Made by a program: the position numbers and the translations under genes. Of a stretch of 64,000 nt of DNA, positions 9,148-17,192 are shown piece after piece. The stretch is from Pelomonas sp. CA6 (lineage in GTDB: Bacteria > Pseudomonadota > Gammaproteobacteria > Burkholderiales > Burkholderiaceae_C). The DNA lies in the NCBI RefSeq assembly GCF_022549225.1, contig NZ_JAKZFD010000001.1:744001-808000 (forward strand), in the 5' to 3' direction. Position 1 is the first letter of the stretch; each line of letters opens with the position of its first letter. The notes beneath the pieces were generated by a model that had not been told where the DNA came from, did not search any database, and was given only the letters and a program-made list of their open reading frames with translations.

Positions 9148-10269
9148 ATGACGCTGAACCGCCGCCACCTTCTGCACACCCTGCAAGCCGCCGCGCTGGG
9201 GGGGCTCGGATCCTCGCTGGGGCTGGCGCGCGCCGCGGCCGATCCGCAGCGCCGCTTCGCGCCGCAGCCGACCGGCTGGCGCAGCTTCGACCTGACGCTG
9301 GAGGTCGCGGTCGCCGACGCCCAGGGCCAGACCCAGCTCTGGCTGCCCATCCCCGACCTGGACACCGACTACCAGCGCACCGTGGGCCACGAATGGCGCG
9401 GCAACGCGGCGCAGGCGCGCGTCGTCGCCGACGCCACCGGGGGCAGCCGGCTGCTGCACGTGCAGTTCGCGCCGGGCGAGAAGGCGCCGGTCTTCGCGGT
9501 GACCAGCCGCGTGCAGACGCGCAACCGCGTCGTCGACTGGAGCCGGCCGGCCCCGGCCAGCGAGGACCCGGCGGTGCTGGCCTTCAACCTGCGGCCCACC
9601 GAGCTGCTGCCGCTGGATGGCATCGTGCGCCAGACCGCGCTGGAAGCCACGAAGGGCGCGAAGAGCGACGTCGACAAGGCGCGTGCGATCTACCAGTGGG
9701 TGGTGGCGCGCGCGCACCGCGATCCCAAGACCCGCGGCTGCGGCATCGGCGACATCAAGAGCATGCTGGAGAGCGGCAACCTGGGCGGCAAATGCGCCGA
9801 CCTGAACGCGATCTTCGTCGGCCTGTGCCGCTCGGTGGGCGTGCCGGCGCGCGATGTGTACGGGCTGCGCGTGGCGCCGTCGGCCTTCCCCTACCGCGAG
9901 CTGGGCGCCAATTCCGCCGCGCTCAAGGGCGCGCAGCACTGCCGCGCCGAGGTCTTCCTGCGCCAGTACGGTTGGGTCGCGATGGACCCGGCCGACGTGC
10001 TGAAGGTGATGCGCCAGGAGACGCCGGCCTGGATCAAGGACCCGGCCGACCCGGTGGCCGCACCGGTGATGAAGGCGCTGTTCGGCAGCTGGGAAGGCAA
10101 CTGGGTGGGCTACAACACCGCGCACGACCTGCTGCTGCCCGGCAGCGCCGGCAAGGCCACGCTGCCCTTCCTGATGTACCCGCAGGGCGAGAACGCCAGC
10201 GGCCGCTTCGACGAGCTGGCGCCGGACAGCTTCAAGTACCAGATCAGCGCGCGGGAAGTCGCCGCTTGA
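9148..10269 (+). CDS. Transglutaminase-like (papain-fold) exported protein
   Basis: Member of the transglutaminase-like superfamily, 373 aa, with a Tat-like leader ([19 protein letters not shown]) and cleavage near ARAAA. The catalytic triad is visible in order: Cys in [17 protein letters not shown] (near residue 216), His in AQHCRAEVF (near 266) and Asp in VAMDPADV (near 281). Bacterial members are mostly cysteine proteases or amidases rather than cross-linking enzymes. It is the third exported protein in a row between selA and selB, 34 bp before selB. No substrate can be assigned. Confidence 0.85.
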   Translation: MTLNRRHLLHTLQAAALGGLGSSLGLARAAADPQRRFAPQPTGWRSFDLTLEVAVADAQGQTQLWLPIPDLDTDYQRTVGHEWRGNAAQARVVADATGGSRLLHVQFAPGEKAPVFAVTSRVQTRNRVVDWSRPAPASEDPAVLAFNLRPTELLPLDGIVRQTALEATKGAKSDVDKARAIYQWVVARAHRDPKTRGCGIGDIKSMLESGNLGGKCADLNAIFVGLCRSVGVPARDVYGLRVAPSAFPYRELGANSAALKGAQHCRAEVFLRQYGWVAMDPADVLKVMRQETPAWIKDPADPVAAPVMKALFGSWEGNWVGYNTAHDLLLPGSAGKATLPFLMYPQGENASGRFDELAPDSFKYQISAREVAA

Positions 10270-10303
10270 GCGCAGCACGCACGCGTCCGGCAGGGAGTCC
10301 CGC

Positions 10304-12271
10304 ATGATCGTCGGCACCGCAGGCCACATCGACCACGGCAAGACCACGCTGGTGCGCGCGCTCACCGGCGTGGACACCGACCGTTTGCCGGAGGAGAAGA
10401 AGCGCGGCATCAGCATCGAGCTGGGCTATGCCTTCCTCGACCTGCCGGCGGCCGACGGTGCCGCGCCCGGGGCACGCATCGGCTTCATCGACGTGCCCGG
10501 CCACGAGCGCCTGGTGCACACCATGCTGGCGGGCGCCACCGGCATCGACTTTGCGCTGCTGCTGGTCGCCGCGGACGACGGCGTGATGCCGCAGACCCGC
10601 GAACATCTGGCGGTGCTGAGCCTGCTGGGCCTGGCGCGCGGCGCGGTGGCGATCACCAAGTGCGACCGCGTCGAGCCGGCGCGGGTCCAGGCGCTGAGCC
10701 AGGAGGTGGCGGCGCTGCTGCAGGGCACGTCGCTGGCCGGCGCGCCGGTGCTGCCGGTCAGCGCCGTCAGCGGCCACGGGCTGCCGGCGCTGCGCGAGCT
10801 GCTGGTCGCCGCGGCGCGCGCGCTGCCGGCGCGGCACAGCGCTGGCCAGGGCTTTCGCCTCGCGATCGACCGCGCCTTCAGCCTGGACGGCGTGGGCACC
10901 GTGGCCACCGGCACCGTGCATGCCGGCCGCCTGAGCGTGGGCGACGAGGTGGCGCTGTGCCCCGACCCCCGTGCCGGCGCGCAGCCACGCGTGGCGCGCG
11001 TGCGCAGCCTGCATGCGCAGAACCAGGCGGTGGACGAGGCCCGCGCCGGCCAGCGCTGCGCGGTGGGCCTGGTGGGGCTGGGCAAGGACGACCTGGCGCG
11101 TGGCCAGTGGCTGGTGGCGCCGGAGGTGGCGCTGTCCACCGACCGACTGGACCTGTGCCTGCGCCTGTGGCAGGGCGAGGAGAAGGGGCTGCGCTCCGGG
11201 ACCTCCGTGCATGTCCACCTGGGCGCGCGCACGGTGATGGGCTCGGTGGCGGTGCTGGGCTGGGACGGCGTTGCGTCGGACAACGCGCTGCAGCCGGGCG
11301 AGCAGGCCTGGGTGCAGCTGGTGCTGCGCGAACCGGTGGGCGCCTGGCGCGGCGACCGCGTCGTGCTGCGCGACGCGTCGGCCACGCGCACGCTGGCCGG
11401 GGGCGTGGTGCTGGACCCCTTCGCGCCGGTGCGCTACCGTCGCACGCCCGAGCGCCTGGCGGAGCTGGCCGCGCTGCAGATCGAAGACCGCGGCGAACGC
11501 CTGCGCACCCTGCTGCAGGCCGCGCCGCAGGGGCTGGACCTGCGCCGCCTGGCGCGTGCCGAAGGGCAGATGCAGGTGCAGGACGGGGCTGGCCTGGACG
11601 ACGGCGCGGCCCTGCTGGCGCACGAGCCGGGGGCGGACTGGGCGCTGAGCGCGGCGCATGGCGCGGCGCTGGCCCTGCGCGTGCAGGAGCAGTTGGCGGC
11701 TTTCCACCAGCGCCAGCCGGACGAGCTGGGCCCCGAGGCGGCGCGCCTGCGCCGCCTGGCCGCGCCGCGCCTGCCCGAGCCGCTGTGGCGCGCGCTGCTG
11801 GCGCGGCTGCGCGAGCAGGGGCGGGTGGCGCAGCGCGGCGCCTTCGTTCATCTGCCCGAGCACGGCGTGACGCTGTCGGCGGTGGAGCAGCGCATCGCGC
11901 AGAAGATCGCGCCGGCGCTGCAGCAGGCCGGCTTCGAGGGCGCCTGGGCGCGCGACCTGGCGCGCGACGCGCAGGAGAGCGAGGCCCTGATGCGGGCCAC
12001 GCTGGCGCGGCTGTCGCAGCAGGGCGAGCTGCACCAGGTGGTCCGGGACCTGGTCTACAGCGATGCCCACATGCGCGAGCTGGCGCGGCGCGCGCGCGAA
12101 CTTGCGCAGGCGCACCAGGGCCAGGTGTTGGCCGCGGACTTCCGCGACGCCACCGGGCTGGGCCGCAAGCGGGCGATCCAGATCCTGGAGTACTTCGACC
12201 GCGTGGGCCTGCTGCGACGGGTTGGCGATGTGCACAAGCTGCGCGTCGAATCCAGCGTGTTTAGCGATTAG
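10304..12271 (+). CDS. selB: Selenocysteine-specific elongation factor
   Basis: GTPase that brings Sec-tRNA(Sec) to the ribosome at UGA codons marked by a SECIS hairpin. The 655-residue protein has the EF-Tu-like G domain ([13 protein letters not shown] at 4-16, [15 protein letters not shown]), beta-barrel domains II and III, and C-terminal winged-helix repeats that bind SECIS; the last shows [23 protein letters not shown]. Length is close to E. coli SelB (614 aa). ATG 10304 follows AGGGAG. It ends 31 bp before the tRNA-Sec gene, which is probably on the same transcript. Confidence 0.97.
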   Translation: MIVGTAGHIDHGKTTLVRALTGVDTDRLPEEKKRGISIELGYAFLDLPAADGAAPGARIGFIDVPGHERLVHTMLAGATGIDFALLLVAADDGVMPQTREHLAVLSLLGLARGAVAITKCDRVEPARVQALSQEVAALLQGTSLAGAPVLPVSAVSGHGLPALRELLVAAARALPARHSAGQGFRLAIDRAFSLDGVGTVATGTVHAGRLSVGDEVALCPDPRAGAQPRVARVRSLHAQNQAVDEARAGQRCAVGLVGLGKDDLARGQWLVAPEVALSTDRLDLCLRLWQGEEKGLRSGTSVHVHLGARTVMGSVAVLGWDGVASDNALQPGEQAWVQLVLREPVGAWRGDRVVLRDASATRTLAGGVVLDPFAPVRYRRTPERLAELAALQIEDRGERLRTLLQAAPQGLDLRRLARAEGQMQVQDGAGLDDGAALLAHEPGADWALSAAHGAALALRVQEQLAAFHQRQPDELGPEAARLRRLAAPRLPEPLWRALLARLREQGRVAQRGAFVHLPEHGVTLSAVEQRIAQKIAPALQQAGFEGAWARDLARDAQESEALMRATLARLSQQGELHQVVRDLVYSDAHMRELARRARELAQAHQGQVLAADFRDATGLGRKRAIQILEYFDRVGLLRRVGDVHKLRVESSVFSD

Positions 12272-12302
12272 GATGCGGGCCGCGCGATGAACAAGGTTTC
12301 GC

Positions 12303-12398
12303 GGAGGGGAAACGATCCTGGTGGGTCGGCCGGGCTTCAAACCCGGTGGGTGGCGCCATGCGTCGCCGGGTGGGTTCGACTCCCATTCCCCTCCGCCA
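12303..12398 (+). tRNA. selC: tRNA-Sec (anticodon UCA)
   Basis: The 8-bp acceptor stem GGAGGGGA (12303-12310) pairs with TCCCCTCC (12387-12394), followed by discriminator G and an encoded CCA (12396-12398). The anticodon arm CCGGGCTTCAAACCCGG carries TCA at 12337-12339, which reads UGA. There is a long D stem, a long variable arm (about 12345-12370) and the T loop TTCGACT. The 96-nt size, extended acceptor stem and long variable arm are hallmarks of bacterial tRNA-Sec and align closely with E. coli selC. Confidence 0.97.
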
Positions 12399-12462
12399 TC
12401 CGCCTCGGCCCGCCGGCGGCGCGGGCGCCCCTGGGCGGACCTGGACGAAGGAGTTCCCCCTC

Positions 12463-12891
12463 ATGCTGATCGCGGGCTGCGAGCTGCCAGAGGATCTGCT
12501 GTACTGGGTCGAGGACCAGACCTGGGCGCGGCTGCTGGACGATGGCTCGGTGCTGCAGGGCATCACGGCGCTGGGGCTGAAGGCCTCGGGCGAGATCTAC
12601 ATGTGCCGGCCCAAGGCCGCGGGCGCGCGGCTGGAGCAGGGGCGCTCGATGGGCGTGGTGGAGCTGGCCAAGAGCATCGTCTCGGTGCGCTCGCCGCTGT
12701 CCGGCGAGGTGCTGGCGTCCAACGCGGCGCTGGAGGAGGATCCGGGGCTGGTGCACCGCGACCCCTATGGCGCGGGCTGGCTGCTGCGCCTGCGGCCCAC
12801 GGACCTGGCCGGCGAGCGCGCGGCGCTGCGGCCGGGGGCCGAGGCGCGCGAAGCGATGGAGCGCTACGCATGGCTGAATCAGCTGCTGTGA
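12463..12891 (+). CDS. Glycine cleavage H-like lipoyl carrier protein
   Basis: Small lipoyl-domain protein of 142 aa resembling GcvH. The lipoyl lysine lies in GVVELAKSIVSVRSPLSGEV (Lys 70), and the later motif DPYGAGWLLRL matches the conserved GcvH segment that packs on the lipoyl fold. GcvT and GcvP are absent, so this is an orphan carrier rather than part of a complete glycine cleavage operon. Comparable stand-alone GcvH-like proteins act as lipoate-binding proteins in sulfur metabolism, which is relevant because a DsrE-like gene overlaps its end by 22 bp. The ATG at 12463 follows GAAGGAG; earlier in-frame starts lie inside selC. Confidence 0.85.
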   Translation: MLIAGCELPEDLLYWVEDQTWARLLDDGSVLQGITALGLKASGEIYMCRPKAAGARLEQGRSMGVVELAKSIVSVRSPLSGEVLASNAALEEDPGLVHRDPYGAGWLLRLRPTDLAGERAALRPGAEAREAMERYAWLNQLL

Positions 12892-13268
12892 GCCCTTCGG
12901 GGCTGGCCATTCTGCTGTGGTCCTGCGACCCGGACGACCCGGTGCGCCTGGCCACGCCCCTGCATCACGCCGCCGCCGCGGCGGCGATGGAGCTGCGGGT
13001 GGAGCTCTATTTCAGCGCCCGCGCGGTGCTGCTGCTCAAGCCCGGCGTGGCCGAGGGACTGCGCGCGGTGCCGCACAGTCCCAAGACCATCGCCCAGTAC
13101 CTGCAGGACGCGGTGGATCACGGCGCGGAGCTGCTGGCCTGCACCGACGCGCTGCAGGCCCACGGGCTGGCGCGCGACGCGCTGATCCCGGCCTGTCGCC
13201 GCCATGGTGGCGCGGTGCAGTTCATCGCGCGCGTGGCCGATCCGGCCTGGCGCACGCTGGTGTTCTGA
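12870..13268 (+). CDS. DsrE/DsrF-like family protein
   Basis: Protein of 132 aa with the alpha/beta DsrE fold signature: LAILLWSCDPDDPVRLATPLHHAAAAAAMELRV at the N terminus, followed by a middle strand with FSARAVLLLKPG and a C-terminal half with HGAELLACTDALQAHGL. The Cys in LLACTD sits where sulfurtransferase-type members carry an active cysteine, though this was judged by eye. The start codon lies 22 bp inside the end of the GcvH-like gene, so the two are translationally coupled. Role unknown; sulfur or selenium relay is conceivable given the neighbours. Confidence 0.75.
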   Translation: MAESAAVSPSGLAILLWSCDPDDPVRLATPLHHAAAAAAMELRVELYFSARAVLLLKPGVAEGLRAVPHSPKTIAQYLQDAVDHGAELLACTDALQAHGLARDALIPACRRHGGAVQFIARVADPAWRTLVF

Positions 13269-13326
13269 TGCCGGCCTCCGGGCCGCATGGCGGACGGCGA
13301 CGCCCGTCCAACCGATGGAGTTCACG

Positions 13327-13959
13327 ATGAATCAAGAGCGTTCCGCGGCCACGCCGCCGACTTCCTCCGCCGGCGAGGCGGACTTCGTCGCGCGCGCGCT
13401 GGCCGCGCTGGGCGGCCGCTACTCGGTCGGGCCCAAGCACATCGCCGAGCCCGGCCCGACGGATGCCGAGCTGGCGCTGATGCTGCAGGCAGCGCTGCGC
13501 GCGCCCGACCACGGCGAGCTGCGGCCCTGGCGCTTCAAGCTCGTGCGCGGCGAGGCGCGCGCGCGGATGGCGCAGCTGTTCGCCGACGCGGCGCGGCGCG
13601 CGGGCAAGGACGAGGCCGGCGCGCAGCTGGACGCCGAGCGCGCGCTGAAGCCGCCGCTGTCAGTGGCGGTGCTGGCGCGCATCGACCTGGGCCACCCCCA
13701 GGTGCCGGCGCACGAGCAATGGGCCGCGCTGGGCGGGGCGCTGGCGCAGTTCCTCAGCGCCGCCCATGTGCTGGGCTATGGCGCCAAGATGCTGTCCGGC
13801 GCCAAGGTGCGTGACGCCGCGCTGCAGGCGGCCTTCTGCGAGCCGGGCGAGACCCTGGTGGGCTGGGTCGCGATGGGCACGCCGCTGCGTCCGGCCAAGC
13901 CGCGCCCGCCCCGGCCGGGCGCCGGCGCGGCGATGAGCGAGTGGCCGGCTCAGCCGTAG
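13327..13959 (+). CDS. Nitroreductase family protein (YdjA-like)
   Basis: Flavin-dependent NAD(P)H oxidoreductase of 210 aa. The motif LQAALRAPDHGELRPWRF near residues 53-70 matches the FMN-binding start of YdjA-type single-domain nitroreductases, and GYGAKMLSGAKVRD plus GWVAMGTPL mark the C-terminal flavin-binding part. The ATG at 13327 follows a GGAG. It is third in the GcvH-like/DsrE-like/nitroreductase run and ends tail-to-tail with the CBS protein gene, overlapping it by 10 bp. Natural substrate not known. Confidence 0.85.
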   Translation: MNQERSAATPPTSSAGEADFVARALAALGGRYSVGPKHIAEPGPTDAELALMLQAALRAPDHGELRPWRFKLVRGEARARMAQLFADAARRAGKDEAGAQLDAERALKPPLSVAVLARIDLGHPQVPAHEQWAALGGALAQFLSAAHVLGYGAKMLSGAKVRDAALQAAFCEPGETLVGWVAMGTPLRPAKPRPPRPGAGAAMSEWPAQP

Positions 13960-14378
13960 ATGTAGCTTTGCAGCTGGGCGATGGTCATCTCGTCGTCCGC
14001 GATGATGTCGTCCATCAGGTCACGGATGGAGATCATGCCGGTCACGCGGTCGCCGTCGACCACGGGCAGGTGGCGGATCTTGCGCTGGCTCATCAGGCTC
14101 ATGCATTCGCGCACATCGCTGTCGGGCCGCACCACCAGCACGCTGGGTGTCATCACCTCGCGCACCGTGGTGTGGCGCGAATCGCGGCCCTGCAGCGCGA
14201 TCTTGCGGGTGTAGTCCCGCTCGGAGAAGATGCCCTGCAGCTTGCCGTCCTGCATCACGACCAGGGCGCCGACGTCGTACTCGGCCAGCAGATGCAGCGC
14301 GTCGAACACGGTGGATTCGGGGGCCACCGAGCGCACGGCGGCGGCGCGCTTCTTCAGCAGTTCAGACACCGGTTTCAT
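13950..14378 (-). CDS. CBS-domain protein
   Basis: Protein of 142 aa made almost entirely of two CBS repeats, about residues 10-65 (STVFDALHLLAEYDVGALVVMQDGKLQGIFSE...) and 72-128 (VVRPDSDVRECMSLMSQRKIRHLPVVDGDRVTGMISIRDL). Paired CBS repeats form a Bateman module that binds adenosyl nucleotides; stand-alone ones usually modulate another protein. A strong GAGGAGG precedes the ATG at 14378. Its 3' end overlaps the convergent nitroreductase gene by 10 bp. Confidence 0.9.
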   Translation of the reverse strand: MKPVSELLKKRAAAVRSVAPESTVFDALHLLAEYDVGALVVMQDGKLQGIFSERDYTRKIALQGRDSRHTTVREVMTPSVLVVRPDSDVRECMSLMSQRKIRHLPVVDGDRVTGMISIRDLMDDIIADDEMTIAQLQSYIYG

Positions 14379-14458
14379 GGAGCCTCCTCGCCGGATTGCC
14401 AGTCGGTCCCAAGATAAAGGCCTTGGGCCGTCCGCGCAAGAAGCTTTTCACCACCCAG

Positions 14459-14480
14459 GCCGCCCCCCGAAGGGGGTGGC
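14459..14480 (-). terminator. Possible terminator hairpin downstream of the Mpo1-like gene
   Basis: GCCGCCCCC (14459-14467) pairs with GGGGGTGGC (14472-14480), including one G-T pair, around a CGAA loop. It lies 20 bp past the stop of the leftward gene at 14500. No T-run follows, so termination is a guess. Confidence 0.35.
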
Positions 14481-14499
14481 GTGGTGGCGGCGCGGGGAC

Positions 14500-15030
14500 T
14501 CAGGCCGGGCGGGTCAGGTCGCGGAGGCGGGTGGGGCCGACGCGGCGTTCGATCTCGTGTTGCAGTTCGCGGCCCCAGCCCAGCGCGAACAGGGCTTCGG
14601 CGACGACGAACATCGGCCCCACCAGCAGGCCCACGAGGTCATCGACGAAGGCCGGCTTGCGGCCCTCGTAGTAGTGGCCGATGAACTGGATGATCCAGCC
14701 GATCACGAAGCTGCCCAGGCCCCAGGCCAGCCAGGGCGCCGCGCCGCCCTGCGCCAGCGGATGCGCCAGCGCCATCAGCGCCGCGTTCACCGCGCTGACC
14801 GCCAGGCCCAGCGCAAGGTTGCCGCGCAGCAGATACCACAGCGTGCTGAGCAGCCACAGCAGCCAGGCCGCGCTGAGCTCCAGGCCGCCCAGCTCGAAAC
14901 GCGCCCGCGCCAGCAGCACGCCGATCGCGAACACGATCAGCGGAATGCCGACGAAGTGGGTGGCGATGTTGCGCCGGTCGCGGTGGTAGGCCGCGTACTG
15001 CGCCATCAGGTCGGTGGCGGTTCTGGCCAT
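14500..15030 (-). CDS. Mpo1-like / DUF962 membrane protein
   Basis: Integral membrane protein of 176 aa. The N-terminal motif YHRDRRNIATHFVGIPLIVF is the signature of the DUF962 (YGL010w/Mpo1) family; yeast Mpo1 is an Fe(II)-dependent dioxygenase acting in alpha-oxidation of 2-hydroxy fatty acids. Later, IGWIIQFIGHYYEGRKPAF gives the second conserved His/Glu region. Four hydrophobic segments are visible (about 23-42, 50-68, 72-92 and 100-118). Bacterial members are mostly uncharacterised, so the activity is a family inference. Confidence 0.85.
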   Translation of the reverse strand: MARTATDLMAQYAAYHRDRRNIATHFVGIPLIVFAIGVLLARARFELGGLELSAAWLLWLLSTLWYLLRGNLALGLAVSAVNAALMALAHPLAQGGAAPWLAWGLGSFVIGWIIQFIGHYYEGRKPAFVDDLVGLLVGPMFVVAEALFALGWGRELQHEIERRVGPTRLRDLTRPA

Positions 15031-15044
15031 GCTTGTCTCCTGTA

Positions 15045-15058
15045 GTGATGCAGGTCAA
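15045..15058 (-). promoter_or_regulatory. FNR/CRP-type dyad between the Mpo1-like and Crp/Fnr genes
   Basis: On the minus strand the bases read TTGACCTGCATCAC, which fits the FNR/ANR consensus TTGAT-N4-ATCAA at 8 of 10 informative positions. It ends 14 bp upstream of the leftward start at 15030 and lies 64 bp upstream of the divergent Crp/Fnr-family gene. TTGACC could alternatively be a -35 element. Confidence 0.4.
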
Positions 15059-15122
15059 TCCTAGGCGGCGTGCCCGGCGCTGACTGTCAAAATGCCTACA
15101 GTCCTTCACGAGGTTTTCCCGC

Positions 15123-15872
15123 ATGGCTCCATCGGCCGCCGCCGCCCTGACGCCCGCCCAGCGGCAGCTGCTGCTGGCCCAGCCCTGGCTGCGGACCGCG
15201 CAGCCCGCGCTGCAGCACTTTCTGCTCGAGCAGGGGCGGCGTCAATACCTCGCGGCCGGCGAGGCGCTGTTCCAGCGCGGCGGCGCCGCGCACGGGCTGG
15301 GCTGCGTGCTGGCCGGCGCGCTGCATGTCGGCGCCTGGCAGGCCGACGGCCGCCAGAGCCTGCTGGCCTACCTGGAGCCGGGGCAGTGGTTTGGCGAGAT
15401 TTCGCTGATCGACGACCGGCCGCGCACCCATGACGTGGTGGCCGACGGCGCCAGCGAGGTCTGGCTGGTGCCCCAGCCCCTGCTGCGCGACTGGCTGGAG
15501 CGCCATCCGCAGGGCTGGCGCGACATCGCCCGGCTGGCCTGCGCCAAGCTGCGCATCTGCTTCGAGGCGCTGGAGGACAACGCGCTGTTGCCGCTGCCGC
15601 GCCGCCTGGCCAAGCGCCTGCTGCAGGTGGCGCAGGGCTACGAGCCGGGCGCGCCGGACGAGGTCTTGCCGCGGCAGCGTCTGCGCCTGCCGCAGGAGCA
15701 GCTGGCGCTGATGCTGGGCGTGAGCCGGCCCACGATCAACAAGGCCCTGCGCGCGCTCGCCGAGCAGGGCCTGATCGCGCTGGGCTATGCCGAGATTGAG
15801 CTGCGCGACGCCGAGGGCCTGCGCCGGCTGGCGCTGGACGATGGCGCCCCGGGCGCGGAGGGCTGGGCATGA
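15123..15872 (+). CDS. Crp/Fnr-family transcription regulator
   Basis: Regulator of 249 aa with an N-terminal cyclic-nucleotide-type beta-barrel (about 35-140; GQWFGEISLIDDRPRTHDVVA), a dimer helix and a C-terminal winged helix (RLPQEQLALMLGVSRPTINKALRALAEQGLI, about 182-215). It lacks the N-terminal Cys cluster of oxygen-sensing FNR, so it belongs with Crp-like members of unknown ligand. The stop overlaps the start of the following lipoprotein gene (ATGA at 15869-15872). An FNR-like dyad lies in the upstream divergent region, which may mean auto- or cross-regulation. Confidence 0.9.
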   Translation: MAPSAAAALTPAQRQLLLAQPWLRTAQPALQHFLLEQGRRQYLAAGEALFQRGGAAHGLGCVLAGALHVGAWQADGRQSLLAYLEPGQWFGEISLIDDRPRTHDVVADGASEVWLVPQPLLRDWLERHPQGWRDIARLACAKLRICFEALEDNALLPLPRRLAKRLLQVAQGYEPGAPDEVLPRQRLRLPQEQLALMLGVSRPTINKALRALAEQGLIALGYAEIELRDAEGLRRLALDDGAPGAEGWA

Positions 15873-16615
15873 GGGGTGGCTTCGCGCTGGCGCTGATCGT
15901 GGCGCTGGCGGGCTGCGCGCTCCTGGCGCCGCGGATCTCGCCACCGGCCGGATCGGCGTCGCCGGCCGAGGCCGCGCCGCCGATCCCGGACGCGCGGGCC
16001 TGGTGCGAGGCCCGGCTCGCCGCGGGCGGCGAGGGGCGTCTGCTGGCGCTGGACGCCGACGGCTCGACGGTGCGCATCCATGCCTTCCGCGGCGGGCGCG
16101 CGGCGGCGCTGGGCCACAACCACGTGCTGGCGCCCCAGCGCTGGCGCGGCTGGGCCTACCAGCCGGCGTCCGGGCTGGCCGGCGCCAGCCTGGCGCTGGA
16201 CCTCGCGCTGGAGGACCTGGTGCTGGACCGGCCCGAGTGGCGCGCCGCGCTGGGCCCCGAGTTCGCGAGCCCGCTGTCGCCGCAGGCCATCGCGGCGACC
16301 CAGGCCAATCTGCGCCGGGCGCTCAATGCCGAGCGGCATCCGCTGCTGCAGCTGCGCGCCGACGCTGGCGCCGGCGCCTGGCCCTGGCTGGTGCTGCGCC
16401 TGACGGTGACGCTCAACGGCCAGCCGCGCCCGCTGGACCTGGTGCTGCGGCTGCAGCAGGACGGCGAGGCGCTGTGGGCGCGCGGCCAGCTGCTGCTGCG
16501 GCCGAGCGATTTCGGGTTGCAGCCCTTCAGCGTGCTGGGCGGCCTGCTGGCGGTGCAGGACGAGGTGGTGGTGGACCTGGCGGTGCGCGCGCGGCCGGCT
16601 GCGGATTGCCGCTAG
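15869..16615 (+). CDS. YceI-like lipoprotein
   Basis: Predicted lipoprotein of 248 aa: a short leader ending LIVALAGC gives a lipobox with Cys16, followed by an Ala/Pro-rich linker. The rest resembles the YceI lipid-binding beta-barrel, best seen in the C-terminal FGLQPFSVLGGLLAVQDEVVVDLAVRA and the early HAFRGGRAAALGHNH. YceI relatives bind isoprenoid-like lipids in the periplasm. It overlaps the Crp/Fnr gene by 4 bp and is presumably co-transcribed. Family assignment is by pattern only. Confidence 0.7.
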   Translation: MRGGFALALIVALAGCALLAPRISPPAGSASPAEAAPPIPDARAWCEARLAAGGEGRLLALDADGSTVRIHAFRGGRAAALGHNHVLAPQRWRGWAYQPASGLAGASLALDLALEDLVLDRPEWRAALGPEFASPLSPQAIAATQANLRRALNAERHPLLQLRADAGAGAWPWLVLRLTVTLNGQPRPLDLVLRLQQDGEALWARGQLLLRPSDFGLQPFSVLGGLLAVQDEVVVDLAVRARPAADCR

Positions 16616-16649
16616 CCGCGGACCGCGAGCCGCCTCGGCGGGCCTATCC

Positions 16650-17192
16650 CTATTCCAGCGCCGCGGGGCGCAGGTCGCAGACCATCAGGTCCTTGGCCAG
16701 GTAGCGGCCGTCGGGCATGCGCAGCGCGCGCGGCAGCCGGCCATAGCGCACGAAGCCGGCGCGGCGGTAGAGCTCGTAGGCCCTCTTGTTCGTCGCGGTG
16801 ACGCTGAGCGTGACCATTTCCAGGCTGGGGTCGCGGCGCAGCAGCGCCAGCGCGGTCTGTAGCAGGCGCCGGCCCAGGCCGCGGCCCTGGGCCATGTCGT
16901 CCACCATCATGCCGACGAGCTGGGCCTGGTGGCGCGCCTTGCCGCGCGCCTCGCGCTCGCAGGTCAGCGCGCCCACCAGCCGGCCGTCCATCCAGGCGCC
17001 CAGCGTGAACAGCGCGCGTCCGCCGACCTCGGCATGCAGCCGGGCCTGGTAGCTGGCGGCGTCGCGTCCGCGTTCCTGCGCCGCGTCGGAGCTGAAGGCC
17101 TGCTCATGGCCGGCCAGCATGCCATCGCGCAGGCGCTTGTAGTCGACCAGGTCGGCCGGCAGCAGCAACGCGATGCGGACGTCGTCAGCCAT
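16650..17192 (-). CDS. GNAT family N-acetyltransferase
   Basis: Acetyltransferase of 180 aa. The acetyl-CoA-binding motif A is LVGMMVDDMAQGRGLGRRLLQTAL (about 92-115), followed by TLSVTATNKRAYELYRRAGFVRYG, the usual motif B. The substrate cannot be inferred. The start overlaps the end of mobA by 8 bp, so it is the last gene of the moaA operon, although a direct cofactor role is not suggested by its sequence. Confidence 0.88.
   Translation of the reverse strand: MADDVRIALLLPADLVDYKRLRDGMLAGHEQAFSSDAAQERGRDAASYQARLHAEVGGRALFTLGAWMDGRLVGALTCEREARGKARHQAQLVGMMVDDMAQGRGLGRRLLQTALALLRRDPSLEMVTLSVTATNKRAYELYRRAGFVRYGRLPRALRMPDGRYLAKDLMVCDLRPAALE

Noticed and set aside
12303-12398. Possible integration site for a mobile element at the selC tRNA gene
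   Set aside because: No integrase gene or repeated tRNA 3' end is visible nearby; the downstream genes look chromosomal.
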